Shown here: positions 17,275 through 25,846 of the stretch, in pieces | How positions within the stretch are numbered: position 1 is the stretch's first letter | How the letters are laid out: every line of letters begins with the position of its first letter | Assembly (NCBI GenBank): GCA_964558295.1 | Contig: CAZLDQ010000010.1 | Coordinates: 1-52,178, forward strand | Direction of reading: 5' to 3' | Length of the DNA stretch: 52,178 nt | Source of the DNA: JBDKTH01 sp964558295 | GTDB taxonomy: Bacteria; Planctomycetota; Planctomycetia; Pirellulales; Thermoguttaceae | The notes under the pieces: generated by a model | What the model saw: only the letters and a program-made list of their open reading frames with translations | Told to the model about the DNA's origin: nothing | The model's database searches: none | Program-made: the position numbers and the translations under genes

Positions 17275-19118
17275 TTCCCTCGCCCTTCCGATTCGCGCAA
17301 CCTCGCCACGCTCTCCTCCACGCGCAAGAACGCCGCGCTCTGCGGCACTTCGGCCCCTTGGCGCAGCTCGGCGAGCAGATCGCCGAGTAGTTCGCGTTCG
17401 AGCCATTGGGCCAGCCAGGCGGCGCGGCGCTGAGCGTATTGGGCTTGTAGCCGACCGAACAAACGGCCGGCGGCCTGGCGCACGCCTTCACTCGTCGTGC
17501 TTACCACGGCCTCGCCGCCGACGGTGATTCCGCCGGTGATTGCCGCTTCCCGGGCGAGTTCCACCGCCGTGTGCCCGGCCGCTTGAATCGCCAGATCGCC
17601 GGCCATAACCCAGCCGCTGACGGCCAGGGTGATCGTAATCGCCGGTCGGGCCAAGGCCGCCGCATGATCCAAGGAACGCAGGAACATAACCGCCCGTGGA
17701 TTCCGCTCGCGCCAGGCGTTCAACTCCTCCCGCAGGAAGACCCGGTAGTCGTCGTCCACAGCCGGCAGTTCGGCGTGGGCCGCTTCGATGTGGGCAAGCA
17801 AGTTTTGCCGGGAGTGGCCGCTGAGCAACTGCAAGAGGCGTGGGCGGAGCGTCTCGTTGCCCACCTGGGCCAGCCGGTCCAACTCGTCAAGCATCTTCTC
17901 CACGGCCAGCACAATTGCCCCGCGTTCCTGACGCCGAAAGGCCTCCTGGGCGTCAATCCCCTCCGGCTGGGAAAGATTCCAGACGGCGCGGATTGGCCAG
18001 GTGAGCCCTTGCCCGAGTGTCCGATAGAAGCCGTGGATGCTCCGCGACCAGGTGCTGCGGTTGGCGTCCCACCAGGCGCCGATCTCGTGAACCAGGATCC
18101 ATGGTGGAAGCGCTGGCCAAGCCACTCGGGCCATTTCTGTCGCCGAGAGGGCATCGCGGGCCGCGGCAAAATCGTCGGCCGCCGCGCAGACTGTGGCCAG
18201 GTATGCCGGGACCCCCGCCTCGGTGTCAAGCACGCGGCGCAAGGCCCCACGGAGCGTGCGGATCTTGATCTGGTCAAAGTGCAGCGCCGCCAACTCTTCC
18301 CGCAGACTCGACGGAGCACCTGGCGCCTGCCGACCGTCCGGGCCGACCGCATGAAACGGCAAACGGAGTTCGCGTGCTGCCGCACGGTCCAAGGGGACGA
18401 CGTAAACCAACTCGGGATGAGCGCCCGTCTGGGCGCGGAATGTGTCCAACCACAGCGGCCAGTAGGGGCGGTCCCCTTCCAAGTCGACCTGGTTGAACAC
18501 CACGATGAACGGCTTGTCGGCCTGGACCGCTTCGCGGAAAAACTGCTTGACCGCCGCATCGTTGTATTTCTGCTGCGTCAGCACGGCGACCAACACATCG
18601 GCCGCCTGACGAATCGCATGAGCCCGTTGCCAATTCACCTTGGCATCGGAGTCGACGTCCGGCGCGTCCAACAACAAGAGCCGCTCCGGCACGTTCTCGC
18701 CGCGACGCCAGAAGAGCAGGTTCTCGGGCGACTCTTCCAAGGCCTCGTCGGCCGACTTCCACGCCCGAAGGGAAAAATTCTCGAACAGCCGGGGCAACGT
18801 GTGCTGGTCGTCGATCCCCGGCGGGACCAGACAGACCGGATGCTTGGTTCCCGCCGCCAGGGGGCTCACCGCACTCGCTACTTCGCCGGCTAGATGATTG
18901 AACAGGAGCGACTTACCGATGTTCGTTCCCCCGACAATCGCCACGACCAACAGCGGCTCGCTCTCCAATTGCGGGCGGAGTTTGTGGGCCAACAGTTCGA
19001 ACCACTCCTCTCCCTCCGGCGTCGGCACCCCGATGCGCGCGGCCGCGGGCACCAAAGCCGCGATTGCCTCATCGAGTTGTCGGACCTGAGCGGCCCAGCC
19101 AGCAAAGTCAAGCGACAT
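17265..19118 (-). CDS. Dynamin-like membrane-associated GTPase
   Basis: The 617-residue protein has a P-loop GTPase domain. Walker A is GGTNIGKS (63-70), the G3 motif is DAPD in LLLLDAPDVDSD and the G4 motif is NQVD in VVFNQVDLEGD. A helical middle region follows. Two hydrophobic segments near residues 480-540 (RPAITITLAVSGWVMAG and AAITGGITVGGEAVV) could insert into the membrane, as in bacterial dynamin-like and YcjX/DUF697-type GTPases. The last residues (GRGKDE) are encoded by the inverted repeat, which also supplies the TGA. It is the last gene of a minus-strand series (24207 to 17265), 245 bases after the ketoacyl-synthase-like gene. Co-transcription is possible, not shown. Confidence 0.8.
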   Translation of the reverse strand: MSLDFAGWAAQVRQLDEAIAALVPAAARIGVPTPEGEEWFELLAHKLRPQLESEPLLVVAIVGGTNIGKSLLFNHLAGEVASAVSPLAAGTKHPVCLVPPGIDDQHTLPRLFENFSLRAWKSADEALEESPENLLFWRRGENVPERLLLLDAPDVDSDAKVNWQRAHAIRQAADVLVAVLTQQKYNDAAVKQFFREAVQADKPFIVVFNQVDLEGDRPYWPLWLDTFRAQTGAHPELVYVVPLDRAAARELRLPFHAVGPDGRQAPGAPSSLREELAALHFDQIKIRTLRGALRRVLDTEAGVPAYLATVCAAADDFAAARDALSATEMARVAWPALPPWILVHEIGAWWDANRSTWSRSIHGFYRTLGQGLTWPIRAVWNLSQPEGIDAQEAFRRQERGAIVLAVEKMLDELDRLAQVGNETLRPRLLQLLSGHSRQNLLAHIEAAHAELPAVDDDYRVFLREELNAWRERNPRAVMFLRSLDHAAALARPAITITLAVSGWVMAGDLAIQAAGHTAVELAREAAITGGITVGGEAVVSTTSEGVRQAAGRLFGRLQAQYAQRRAAWLAQWLERELLGDLLAELRQGAEVPQSAAFLRVEESVARLRESEGRGKDE

Positions 19119-19363
19119 GGGAATTGGGGAGTGGACAGCCAGCGTTTGGTTCTTACGTCATCACTGCCGCACGCATCTGGCGCAGCAATTCACTTAACGG
19201 CCTCGCCGCGTGGCGGGTGGGCTTGCCCGCCGTTGCCCCGCAGCCCTGCTACAAAACGTCTTCTACCAAGATACCGTATGGCAGGCCAACCCATAAGGCG
19301 GAGCGACGGACAGCCGCAGGATCGGATCGTCTGAGCGAGGCAAACGGCTTCATCCCACGGCAG

Positions 19364-20629
19364 TCACCCCTCGGGCCCCGCGACCACCAAGGCCACCGAT
19401 TGGCCGATGCGAGAATGATTGAGCACCAAAGCCACTGGGCGACCGAGTGGGGCCGGTTTGCCATGGATCACGTTGACCGGACAGGCCGGATCGGGCCGGG
19501 TGTAGTTGAGCGTGGCAGGGATTTCGCCTTTTTCCAAGGCCACGACACTGGCCGCCATCTCCACGGCCCCGGTGCCGGCCGAGAGATTGCCAAAGTAACT
19601 CTTTGGCGCCGTCACCGGCACATCGCCGAGCGTCTCGCGAATCGCCTGCGCTTCGACCTGATCGTCGAACGTCGTGCTCAGACCGTCGGCGTTGACGTGT
19701 CCGATGTCGTTTGGGCGCAGGCCCGCCCGGTCCAACGCCTGGCGGATCGCGGTTCGCATGGCAGTCCCCTGGAGCGGTTGGCCCGGCCGATGGGGCTCGA
19801 AGGCGTTGGCGAAAGCGAGGATTCGGGCGAGAATTCGGGCACCTCGGGCTTCGGCATGCGGACGACTTTCGAGCACAAACGCGCCGGCCCCTTCCCCGTG
19901 CACCATTCCATCCCGGTCGGCGTCGAACGGACGACAGGCGGCGGCCGGCTCGTCGACACGCTGGGAAAGCTGGTAGGCACCCCGGCGGACCCAAATCGTC
20001 GGATGGTTACGGGAACTGGTGCCGCCGGCAATCATCGCGTCGGCCTGGCCCCGCTGGATGACGCGAATCGCCTCGCTGAGGGCCGAAAGGCTGGAGACCT
20101 CGGCCAGAGTGAGCGAGTTGTTGGGTCCTCGGGCATCCCGCGCGATTCCGATATGGCAGGCGGGCATGTTTGGGAGATACTTGAGCATCCACAGGGGGAA
20201 CAACTCGGCCATTGCCCGTGGGCCCCACCGCTGGAAGTCAAACTGTCCGTCAACCAGACACGCCCGGTAGGCGTTGACCATCTCCTCCAGCTCGGCCGCG
20301 ATCAGATCGGCGCCAAAGACGACCCCCAGGCGGTCTGGATCGACGTTGTCCAACTTGGCTTGGGTGGCCGCCTGCTCGGCAGCCGCAAAAGCCAACTGGA
20401 TGTCGCGGCTCATGACCTTCAGGGCCTTGCGTGGGCGGACAAACTTCAGGGGATCGAACGCCTCGATTTCCGCCCCTAACGGCGCCGGCAGATCGCTGCC
20501 GTTAAACGCCGCCAGCCGACGCACCCCACTGCGGCCTTCCCGCAGCGCATCCCAGAAGGGGTCGGTCCCGATGCCAATCGGGCTGACGACCCCCATGCCG
20601 GTGATAACAACTTCCTGCGTTGGCCCCAT
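19364..20629 (-). CDS. Ketoacyl-ACP synthase homologue with all catalytic residues replaced
   Basis: The thiolase fold of FabF is clear along the whole 421 residues: VVITGMGVVSPIG at the start, RGPNNSLTLAE, ADAMIAGG, RPFDADRDGMVHGEGAGAF, HVNADGLST and PKSYFGNLSAGTGAVE. Aligned without gaps to E. coli FabF from memory, the active-site Cys is Glu177 (codon 20099-20101), the first His is Asp315 (19685-19687) and the second His is Asn348 (19586-19588). The Lys before the second His (K343) remains. The C-terminal gating loop GFGGTN is also lost (SRIGQSV). It cannot condense acyl chains by the usual route. A chain-length-factor-like partner or carrier-protein binder is plausible. The ATG at 20629 fits the family start; a TTG at 20644 is an alternative. 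Confidence 0.9.
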   Translation of the reverse strand: MGPTQEVVITGMGVVSPIGIGTDPFWDALREGRSGVRRLAAFNGSDLPAPLGAEIEAFDPLKFVRPRKALKVMSRDIQLAFAAAEQAATQAKLDNVDPDRLGVVFGADLIAAELEEMVNAYRACLVDGQFDFQRWGPRAMAELFPLWMLKYLPNMPACHIGIARDARGPNNSLTLAEVSSLSALSEAIRVIQRGQADAMIAGGTSSRNHPTIWVRRGAYQLSQRVDEPAAACRPFDADRDGMVHGEGAGAFVLESRPHAEARGARILARILAFANAFEPHRPGQPLQGTAMRTAIRQALDRAGLRPNDIGHVNADGLSTTFDDQVEAQAIRETLGDVPVTAPKSYFGNLSAGTGAVEMAASVVALEKGEIPATLNYTRPDPACPVNVIHGKPAPLGRPVALVLNHSRIGQSVALVVAGPEG

Positions 20630-20762
20630 GCCAGTTCCGTGCAACCGTTCAGTATTCCTCTAATTGGCCGACAAACGCGCCCCGTCTGCCTCCAAAACCT
20701 TCCTAGGGTAATTAGGAAGGGCGATCGGGGCAAGAGCTAACGACACGGGGGGCAATTCCATT

Positions 20763-21920
20763 CTACCCAATCTCCCTTTCGTACAACCGATACGTCTTAT
20801 ACCGTTTCGCCCCGACCCGTTCAATTGTCCGATTGACCGCCTCGTTGTCTTCGAGTGTCCAACCGAGTTCGGCCCCTGTGTAGCCGATTTTGTACTTCCC
20901 ATAATGGAGGGTTCGAAGGATCAGCAACTCGCTGATCCCACGCCGCCGGTATCCCTCCAGCAGCACGAGCACCGCCATTCGGGCGGTCTTGATCCGTGGT
21001 ATCCGGTAGGCCAAGCGTGCCAGGCCAATCGGCAAACCGCAGGTCGTCAACCGACCGTTCAAGGGCTGGATGGCTTCGTTGATGTCCGGGAGCGTGATCG
21101 AGAAGCCGACCGGTTTCCCCTCCACCTCCGCCAACAGCACCTGTTCTTCGATGGCGATTCGCGACAACCGCTTGGCGAAGTAATGAAACTCGGCATCCGT
21201 CAATGGTACAAAGTCCCAAAGGTCTTGACGGGCGCCGTCATAGACCTGGTGACAGCGCTGCACTTCGGCCTCGAAATCCTGACGGTTGAAGGGGCGAATC
21301 GTCACACCACTGCGCCGGGCTAACCGTTCACTGTGACGATGCCACTGCGCGACCATGTCGTAGGGATCGTCGAACCACCAGGCGTACAGGTCTTTGGCCT
21401 TGCGCAGGCCCCACGATTCCAACAGTTCGGCGTAGTACGGCGGATTATGGTTCATCAAGATCCGTGGCGGCGTGTTGAACCCGTCGATCAGCAAGCCGCA
21501 GACGTAGTTGGGCGAATAGTCGATCGGGCCGAGGAGCATCGTGCGGCCGCGGGCACGCAACCAGCCGGCGGCCGCCTCCAGCAGGGCGTGGGCCACGGCC
21601 GGATCACGTGGCGCCTCGAACATCCCGAAGCTCCCCACGTTGGTCCCGTGTTGCTGGTTGTAGTGGGGATCATCGCTGACCAGAATTCGACCGACCGCCC
21701 GGCCGTTTTCCAATGCCAAAAACTGGGTTGCCTCACCGTGCAGGTAGAACGGATGTGTCTTGCGGTTCAGGAATTCCTTGACATCAACCAACAGCGGCGG
21801 CACCCAGCAGGGATCGTCGCCGTAGATCCCCCAAGGAACCCGGATGAACTGGTTCAGGTCGCGGCGCGACGTTACTTCACGGATTTCCACGGCAGTGCTG
21901 CTTTGAGGGGTCCAGGTCAT
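20763..21920 (-). CDS. GNAT-fold acyltransferase paralogue 1 (YghO-like)
   Basis: This roughly 385-residue protein is the most divergent of three tandem paralogues. Shared marks are the start VPWGIYGDDPCWVPPL, GPIDYSPNYVCGLLIDGF, NPPYYAELLESWG and the C-terminal KRYKTYRLYE. The acyl-CoA/ACP-binding turn of the GNAT fold is probably EGYRRRGISELLI. The family resembles the poorly characterised YghO-like proteins. The ATG at 21920 overlaps the end of the upstream paralogue by 44 bases; a GTG at 21890 would cut the overlap to 14 and match the paralogue starts better. An ORF reading further upstream to 22163 is the shadow of the neighbour. The overlap implies translational coupling. The ketoacyl-synthase-like gene begins 133 bases downstream. 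Confidence 0.82.
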   Translation of the reverse strand: MTWTPQSSTAVEIREVTSRRDLNQFIRVPWGIYGDDPCWVPPLLVDVKEFLNRKTHPFYLHGEATQFLALENGRAVGRILVSDDPHYNQQHGTNVGSFGMFEAPRDPAVAHALLEAAAGWLRARGRTMLLGPIDYSPNYVCGLLIDGFNTPPRILMNHNPPYYAELLESWGLRKAKDLYAWWFDDPYDMVAQWHRHSERLARRSGVTIRPFNRQDFEAEVQRCHQVYDGARQDLWDFVPLTDAEFHYFAKRLSRIAIEEQVLLAEVEGKPVGFSITLPDINEAIQPLNGRLTTCGLPIGLARLAYRIPRIKTARMAVLVLLEGYRRRGISELLILRTLHYGKYKIGYTGAELGWTLEDNEAVNRTIERVGAKRYKTYRLYEREIG

Positions 21921-23028
21921 AAAGACGGTACGTTTTCGTGCGTTTCGTGCCTCCCCGTTCCAGGCTGCCCCGTGACAGGGAGTTCGATTCCAAGACCCAC
22001 GAGAACTCGGCTTCCTCGAGTTGCCACTCCAGCGCCTTGGGCAACAGGCCGTGTAACAGCACCAAGCCCACGCCTTGGAGTTGATACTCGGGAAGGACAT
22101 TCGCGCTAATAATCCGAACTTTCTTGATCTTCTCCTTGTTCCACAATAGACGCAGGAACCCAAAGGGGAAGAGCCGGCCGTCGATGGCCTTAATCCGTGG
22201 GTTGAAGTCCGGCAGGCAGAATACGGCGCCGATCATCCGCCCGTCGATTTCTGCCCCCACGGCCAACTCGGGGACGATCAAATGACGCAGGCCGCGAGAC
22301 ACGTGGCGGATCTCATTCGGCGACATCGGCACGAAGCCCCAGGTGTTGGTCAACGAACGGTTGAAGACGGTCAAGAAATCCTCGACATCTTCGACAAACC
22401 GCGACGTGTCGAGCGACCGCAGACGGATCCCATATTCGGCGATCATGTGCTCCACGAGATGCTCGTAACGTGCACGCAGCCGTGGCAACATGTCGACCTG
22501 CCCCTCATAGGCGTAGAGATCCTGCGTCTTGCGGAAGCCGTAACCCTCCAACAGTTCCGCATAGTACGGCGGATTGTAGGTCATCATGAACGTCGGCGGG
22601 GAATCGAAGCCGTCGATCAATAATCCCACCTCGTAGTTCATCGAGGGGCTGATCGGCCCGCGCACCTTGCTCAACCCACGCTCGGCCAACCAGCCGCACG
22701 CGGCGTCCAACAGCCCGTGAGCCACCTCCGGATCGTCGACACACTCGAAGAAGCCGAAGAAGCCCCGCGCGTCCTGATAACGTGCCAAATGCCAGCGGTT
22801 CTCAATCGCCCCGATCCGTCCACACACCTCGCCGTCGCGCGTGGCCAAAAACGTCTGGATCGCGGCGTTCTCGTAGAACGGGTGGGGGCGGAAGTTGACC
22901 ATTTCCTGCAAATTGCCGCGAAGCGGGGGGACCCAATGCGGATCGTCGCGGTACAGCGTCCAGGGGAACTGGACAAACTGCCGTTGCTGACGCCGGGTCG
23001 TGACAGGTTGGACAACTACTTGAGACAT
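21877..23028 (-). CDS. GNAT-fold acyltransferase paralogue 2 (YghO-like)
   Basis: The 383-residue product is closely similar to the next paralogue upstream along its whole length, with blocks such as RGFFGFFECVDD, SPSMNYEVGLLIDGF, FMMTYNPPYYAELLEGYGFRKTQDLYAY and NTWGFVPMS in common. The GNAT cofactor turn is likely LPEYQLQGVGLVLLHG, followed by the C-terminal signature EFSWVLESNSLSRGSLERGG-like block (here EAEFSWVLESN, then SLERGG). Substrate unknown. By fold it should transfer an acyl group from CoA or ACP to an amine. It starts 54 bases after paralogue 3 and overlaps paralogue 1, so the three form an operon. Confidence 0.85.
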   Translation of the reverse strand: MSQVVVQPVTTRRQQRQFVQFPWTLYRDDPHWVPPLRGNLQEMVNFRPHPFYENAAIQTFLATRDGEVCGRIGAIENRWHLARYQDARGFFGFFECVDDPEVAHGLLDAACGWLAERGLSKVRGPISPSMNYEVGLLIDGFDSPPTFMMTYNPPYYAELLEGYGFRKTQDLYAYEGQVDMLPRLRARYEHLVEHMIAEYGIRLRSLDTSRFVEDVEDFLTVFNRSLTNTWGFVPMSPNEIRHVSRGLRHLIVPELAVGAEIDGRMIGAVFCLPDFNPRIKAIDGRLFPFGFLRLLWNKEKIKKVRIISANVLPEYQLQGVGLVLLHGLLPKALEWQLEEAEFSWVLESNSLSRGSLERGGTKRTKTYRLYDLDPSKQHCRGNP

Positions 23029-23082
23029 ATCGCTTCATTCAGGCGGAGGTCAGGCTTGCAATCCGGCCCTTGGTGACGGGGG

Positions 23083-24207
23083 TTAGGGATCCAGGTCGTA
23101 TAGACGATAGGTTTTGTTCCGCTGAGCCCCGCCTTTTTCCAGGCTGCCACGGGAAAACGCATTGGACTCCAGGACCCAAGAAAACTCTGCCTCTTCGACC
23201 CCCCACTCCAACGCCTTGGGGACCAAGCCGGAGTGCAGCACCAGCCCCACTCCCGACAACTGATACTCAGGCAACACATTCGTGCTGATCATCCGCAACC
23301 GCTTAATCTCTTGCTTCGCACGCAACAGGCGGATGAAACCAAACGGGAACAGCCGGCCGTCGATCGCTTTGATCCGCGGGTTGTAGTCGGGCAGGGCAAA
23401 CACGGCCCCGATCACCCGCCCGTCAATCTCGGCGGCCAAGGCCAATTCCGGCACGATCAAATGACGCAGCCCCTTGGCCATGTGCCGGACCTCGCCGTCC
23501 GACATCGGCACGAAGCCCCAGGTATTGGTCAACGAACGATTATAAATGTCCAGAAACGTCGTCACTTCTTCCAGGAATCGCGAGCGATCCATGGGCCGCA
23601 CAGTGACGTGGCAATACTCCTTGATCTGTTCGGCGATCGGCCCCAGCTTGGCCGTCACTTTGGGGAGCATGTCGACATGCCCTTCAAAGGCATACAAATC
23701 CTGCGTCTTCCGGAATCCGTAGCTCTCAATCAGCCGCGCATAATACGGCGGATTGTAGGTCATCATGAACGTCGGCGGCGTCTCGAAGCCTTCGATCAGC
23801 GTCCCCAACTCGTAGTTCATCGACGGATTCGTCGGGCCGCGGAGGCTGGCAATCTCCCGCTCGGAAAACCACCCCCGCACGGCGTCGAACAACCGGTGGG
23901 CCACCTCCTGGTCGTCCACACATTCAAAGAACCCAAAAAACCCCCGCCGCTCCTGATACCGCTCAATGTGCCCCTCATTCAGAATCGCCGCAATCCGCCC
24001 GCAGATCTGCCCCTCGCGATACGCCAGAAAGGTCTGGATCCGATTCCGCTCGTAAAACGGGTGCCACCGGTAGCCGACCAACTCCGCCTGGTTCTGCCGC
24101 AACGGTGGGATCCAATTCGGATCGTTGCGATAGAGCGTCCACGGGAAGGCCAGAAACTCCTTGCGTTGACGGCGGGAGGACACCGGTTGGACAACCACGT
24201 CAGGCAT
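23083..24207 (-). CDS. GNAT-fold acyltransferase paralogue 3 (YghO-like)
   Basis: First gene of the minus-strand operon, 374 residues. It shares with paralogue 2 the order FPWTLYRNDPNWIPPLRQN, IQTFLAYREGQICGRI, RGFFGFFECVDD, NPSMNYELG, TYNPPYYARLIESYGFRKTQDLYAF and the GNAT turn LPEYQLSGVGLVLHSG. No signal peptide or membrane helix is seen. E. coli YghO and alphaproteobacterial proteins of this size and motif pattern have been linked by others to N-acylation of sphinganine-like bases; I recall this only generally and cannot confirm that these proteins belong to that branch. Upstream lies the 5 x 52-bp repeat array, within the divergent region shared with the SDR gene. Confidence 0.85.
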   Translation of the reverse strand: MPDVVVQPVSSRRQRKEFLAFPWTLYRNDPNWIPPLRQNQAELVGYRWHPFYERNRIQTFLAYREGQICGRIAAILNEGHIERYQERRGFFGFFECVDDQEVAHRLFDAVRGWFSEREIASLRGPTNPSMNYELGTLIEGFETPPTFMMTYNPPYYARLIESYGFRKTQDLYAFEGHVDMLPKVTAKLGPIAEQIKEYCHVTVRPMDRSRFLEEVTTFLDIYNRSLTNTWGFVPMSDGEVRHMAKGLRHLIVPELALAAEIDGRVIGAVFALPDYNPRIKAIDGRLFPFGFIRLLRAKQEIKRLRMISTNVLPEYQLSGVGLVLHSGLVPKALEWGVEEAEFSWVLESNAFSRGSLEKGGAQRNKTYRLYDLDP

Positions 24208-24424
24208 GGGATTACACTTCGCTCAAGACAAGCCGCTGACAGGGCTGCAACGTGGCCGCGAGAGGGCAATTGCACTAGCACTGCCACCAGAACAGGGCGG
24301 GAACACGCAGGAATGGTACAGTAAGGATTGTAGTTAGCCCACAAGCCCCCTGTCAAGCGGAGCGTGAGACGCGGACGTGGCAGATCCTTCGGGCCGTTGC
24401 CAATCCGGGCGTCTTGCCTGAACC

Positions 24425-24684
24425 GTAGCACAAGCGTCCCGCTTATGTCCTGTCGGCCAGGCATCCAGCTTGGGGCGTAGCACAAGCGTCCCGCTTGCGT
24501 TCTCCCAGCCAGGCATCCAGCCTGAGCCGTAGCACAAGCGTCTCGCTTGTGTTCTCCTAGCCAGGCATCCAGCCTGAGCCGTAGCACAAGCGTCTCGCTT
24601 GTGTTCTCCCAGCCAGGCATCCAGCCTGAACCGTAGCACAAGCGTCTCGCTTGTGTTCTCCTAGCCAGGCATCCAGCCTGAACC
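24425..24684. repeat. Tandem array of five 52-bp hairpin-forming units
   Basis: Units start at 24425, 24477, 24529, 24581 and 24633, exactly 52 bases apart. Each begins GTAGCACAAGCGTC and ends with CCAGGCATCCAGC followed by CTGA or TTGG plus a few bases. Within a unit, CACAAGCG and CGCTTGTG form an 8-bp stem around 3 bases, and CAGGC/GCCTG a second 5-bp stem. Units 3-5 are nearly identical, and units 1-2 carry changes in the first stem. A degenerate partial copy precedes the array (about 24405-24424). It sits between the divergent acyltransferase operon (start 24207) and SDR gene (start 24823), so it lies in or beside both promoters. It is the reverse-oriented relative of the array at 1-164. 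Confidence 0.93.
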
Positions 24685-24822
24685 AGAGAAGCTGCCAGGT
24701 GCGTCTCAGGCCAGATGCCGATACCACCCTCTGGGAGGTAACCCAGGAGTTTGCGATTTCAGGCAGAGGGGGGATATGGTAGGATTTTGGAGAGTCGAGA
24801 AAGGAGTGAGGGGTTCGCGCTG

Positions 24823-25842
24823 ATGGCTAGAGTGTTGATCACCGGTGCCAATGGCTTTGTGGGAGCCCGATTGGCACATGTGCTTGCACGCCGGGGGGAA
24901 AATGTCACCTGTTTGGTTCGCACGACCTCGCGGCTTGATCGCCTCCAGGGAGGGGGTTTTCGCGTCGCGTACGGCGATGTCACCGATCCGAAGAGCTTGA
25001 CCGCCCCGCTGGCCGACCAAGACTATGTGTTTCATGTGGCCGGCTGCACGAAATCGCTCCGTCCGCGGCTCATGTATCAGGTCAACGAAGAGGGGACCCG
25101 GAATGTGATGGCCGCTTGTGCCCAGCAGACGCGGCCGCCGGTGGTCGTCTCTGTCTCGTCGCTGGCTGCCGCCGGCCCTTCGCCGCGTGGCCGGTTGCGG
25201 GTGCCCGAGGACCCCCTCTGCCCCGTCTCCCATTACGGCATGAGCAAACGGGGGGGCGAACGGGCGTGCGAGCAGTTCGCCGATCGGGTACCGATCACCG
25301 TCATCCGCCCGGCGATTGTGTTTGGCGAGTCCGATCCGATCAGCTTTGAGCTGTTTCGTTTCCCCGCCCGCTCACGGCTTCATACCGTTCCCGGCTATTT
25401 GCCCAACCGCTTCTCGCTTATCCACGTCGACGATCTCGTGGAGTTGATGATCCTGGCGGCCGAGCGTGGTCGGCGTCTTCCGGCACCCGATGCCAGCGGC
25501 CAAGTCACCAGCAGCCAGGGCTACTATTTTGCCGCTTGCCCCGAACATCCCACCTACTATCAGCTCGGTCATCTGGTGGCGCAAGCCCTCGGCCATTGGG
25601 TCGGGGTGCTCCCGTTTCCCACGATGGCCGTCTGGCTCGTTGCGACTTGCGGAGAGTTGTTCGGCCAATTGCGCCGCCGGCCCCTCTTCCTCGATTTTGA
25701 CAAAGCCCGCGAAGCCACGGCCGGCTCCTGGGCCTGTTCCCCCCAAGAGGCTCTCGACGACCTCGGCCTCACCTTCCCCGTCTCGCTCCTTGACCGCATG
25801 CGTCAAACCGTCCGGTGGTATCGCGAGCAGGGCTGGCTGTGA
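24823..25842 (+). CDS. Extended short-chain dehydrogenase/epimerase
   Basis: The 339-residue protein has the NAD(P)-binding TGANGFVG motif at 7-14, an aspartate-containing YGDVTD segment, the VSSLAAAG strand with the catalytic Ser region, and Y138-x3-K142 (YGMSK). RPAIVFGESD follows. This is the NAD-dependent epimerase/3-beta-HSD-like extended SDR family, acting on a nucleotide sugar, a sterol-like or a keto-lipid substrate. The C-terminal region is more hydrophobic (MAVWLVATCGELFG), which fits a membrane-near lipid substrate. The ATG at 24823 is preceded by AAAGGAG at a rather long distance and by GAGGGG closer. It is divergent from the acyltransferase operon, and its stop is 4 bases from the convergent hldE. 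A link to lipid synthesis is inference. Confidence 0.85.
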   Translation: MARVLITGANGFVGARLAHVLARRGENVTCLVRTTSRLDRLQGGGFRVAYGDVTDPKSLTAPLADQDYVFHVAGCTKSLRPRLMYQVNEEGTRNVMAACAQQTRPPVVVSVSSLAAAGPSPRGRLRVPEDPLCPVSHYGMSKRGGERACEQFADRVPITVIRPAIVFGESDPISFELFRFPARSRLHTVPGYLPNRFSLIHVDDLVELMILAAERGRRLPAPDASGQVTSSQGYYFAACPEHPTYYQLGHLVAQALGHWVGVLPFPTMAVWLVATCGELFGQLRRRPLFLDFDKAREATAGSWACSPQEALDDLGLTFPVSLLDRMRQTVRWYREQGWL

Positions 25843-25846
25843 GGAT

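Noticed and set aside
24334..24641. Open frames of about 100 and 220 codons with repeated RDACAT-like words across the 52-bp array
   Set aside because: The unit length of 52 is not a multiple of three, so the frame simply cycles through the three translations of the same repeat. Such proteins are repeat artefacts.
24425..24684. CRISPR array
   Set aside because: Units are contiguous and nearly identical with no unique spacers, and there is no cas gene in the window.
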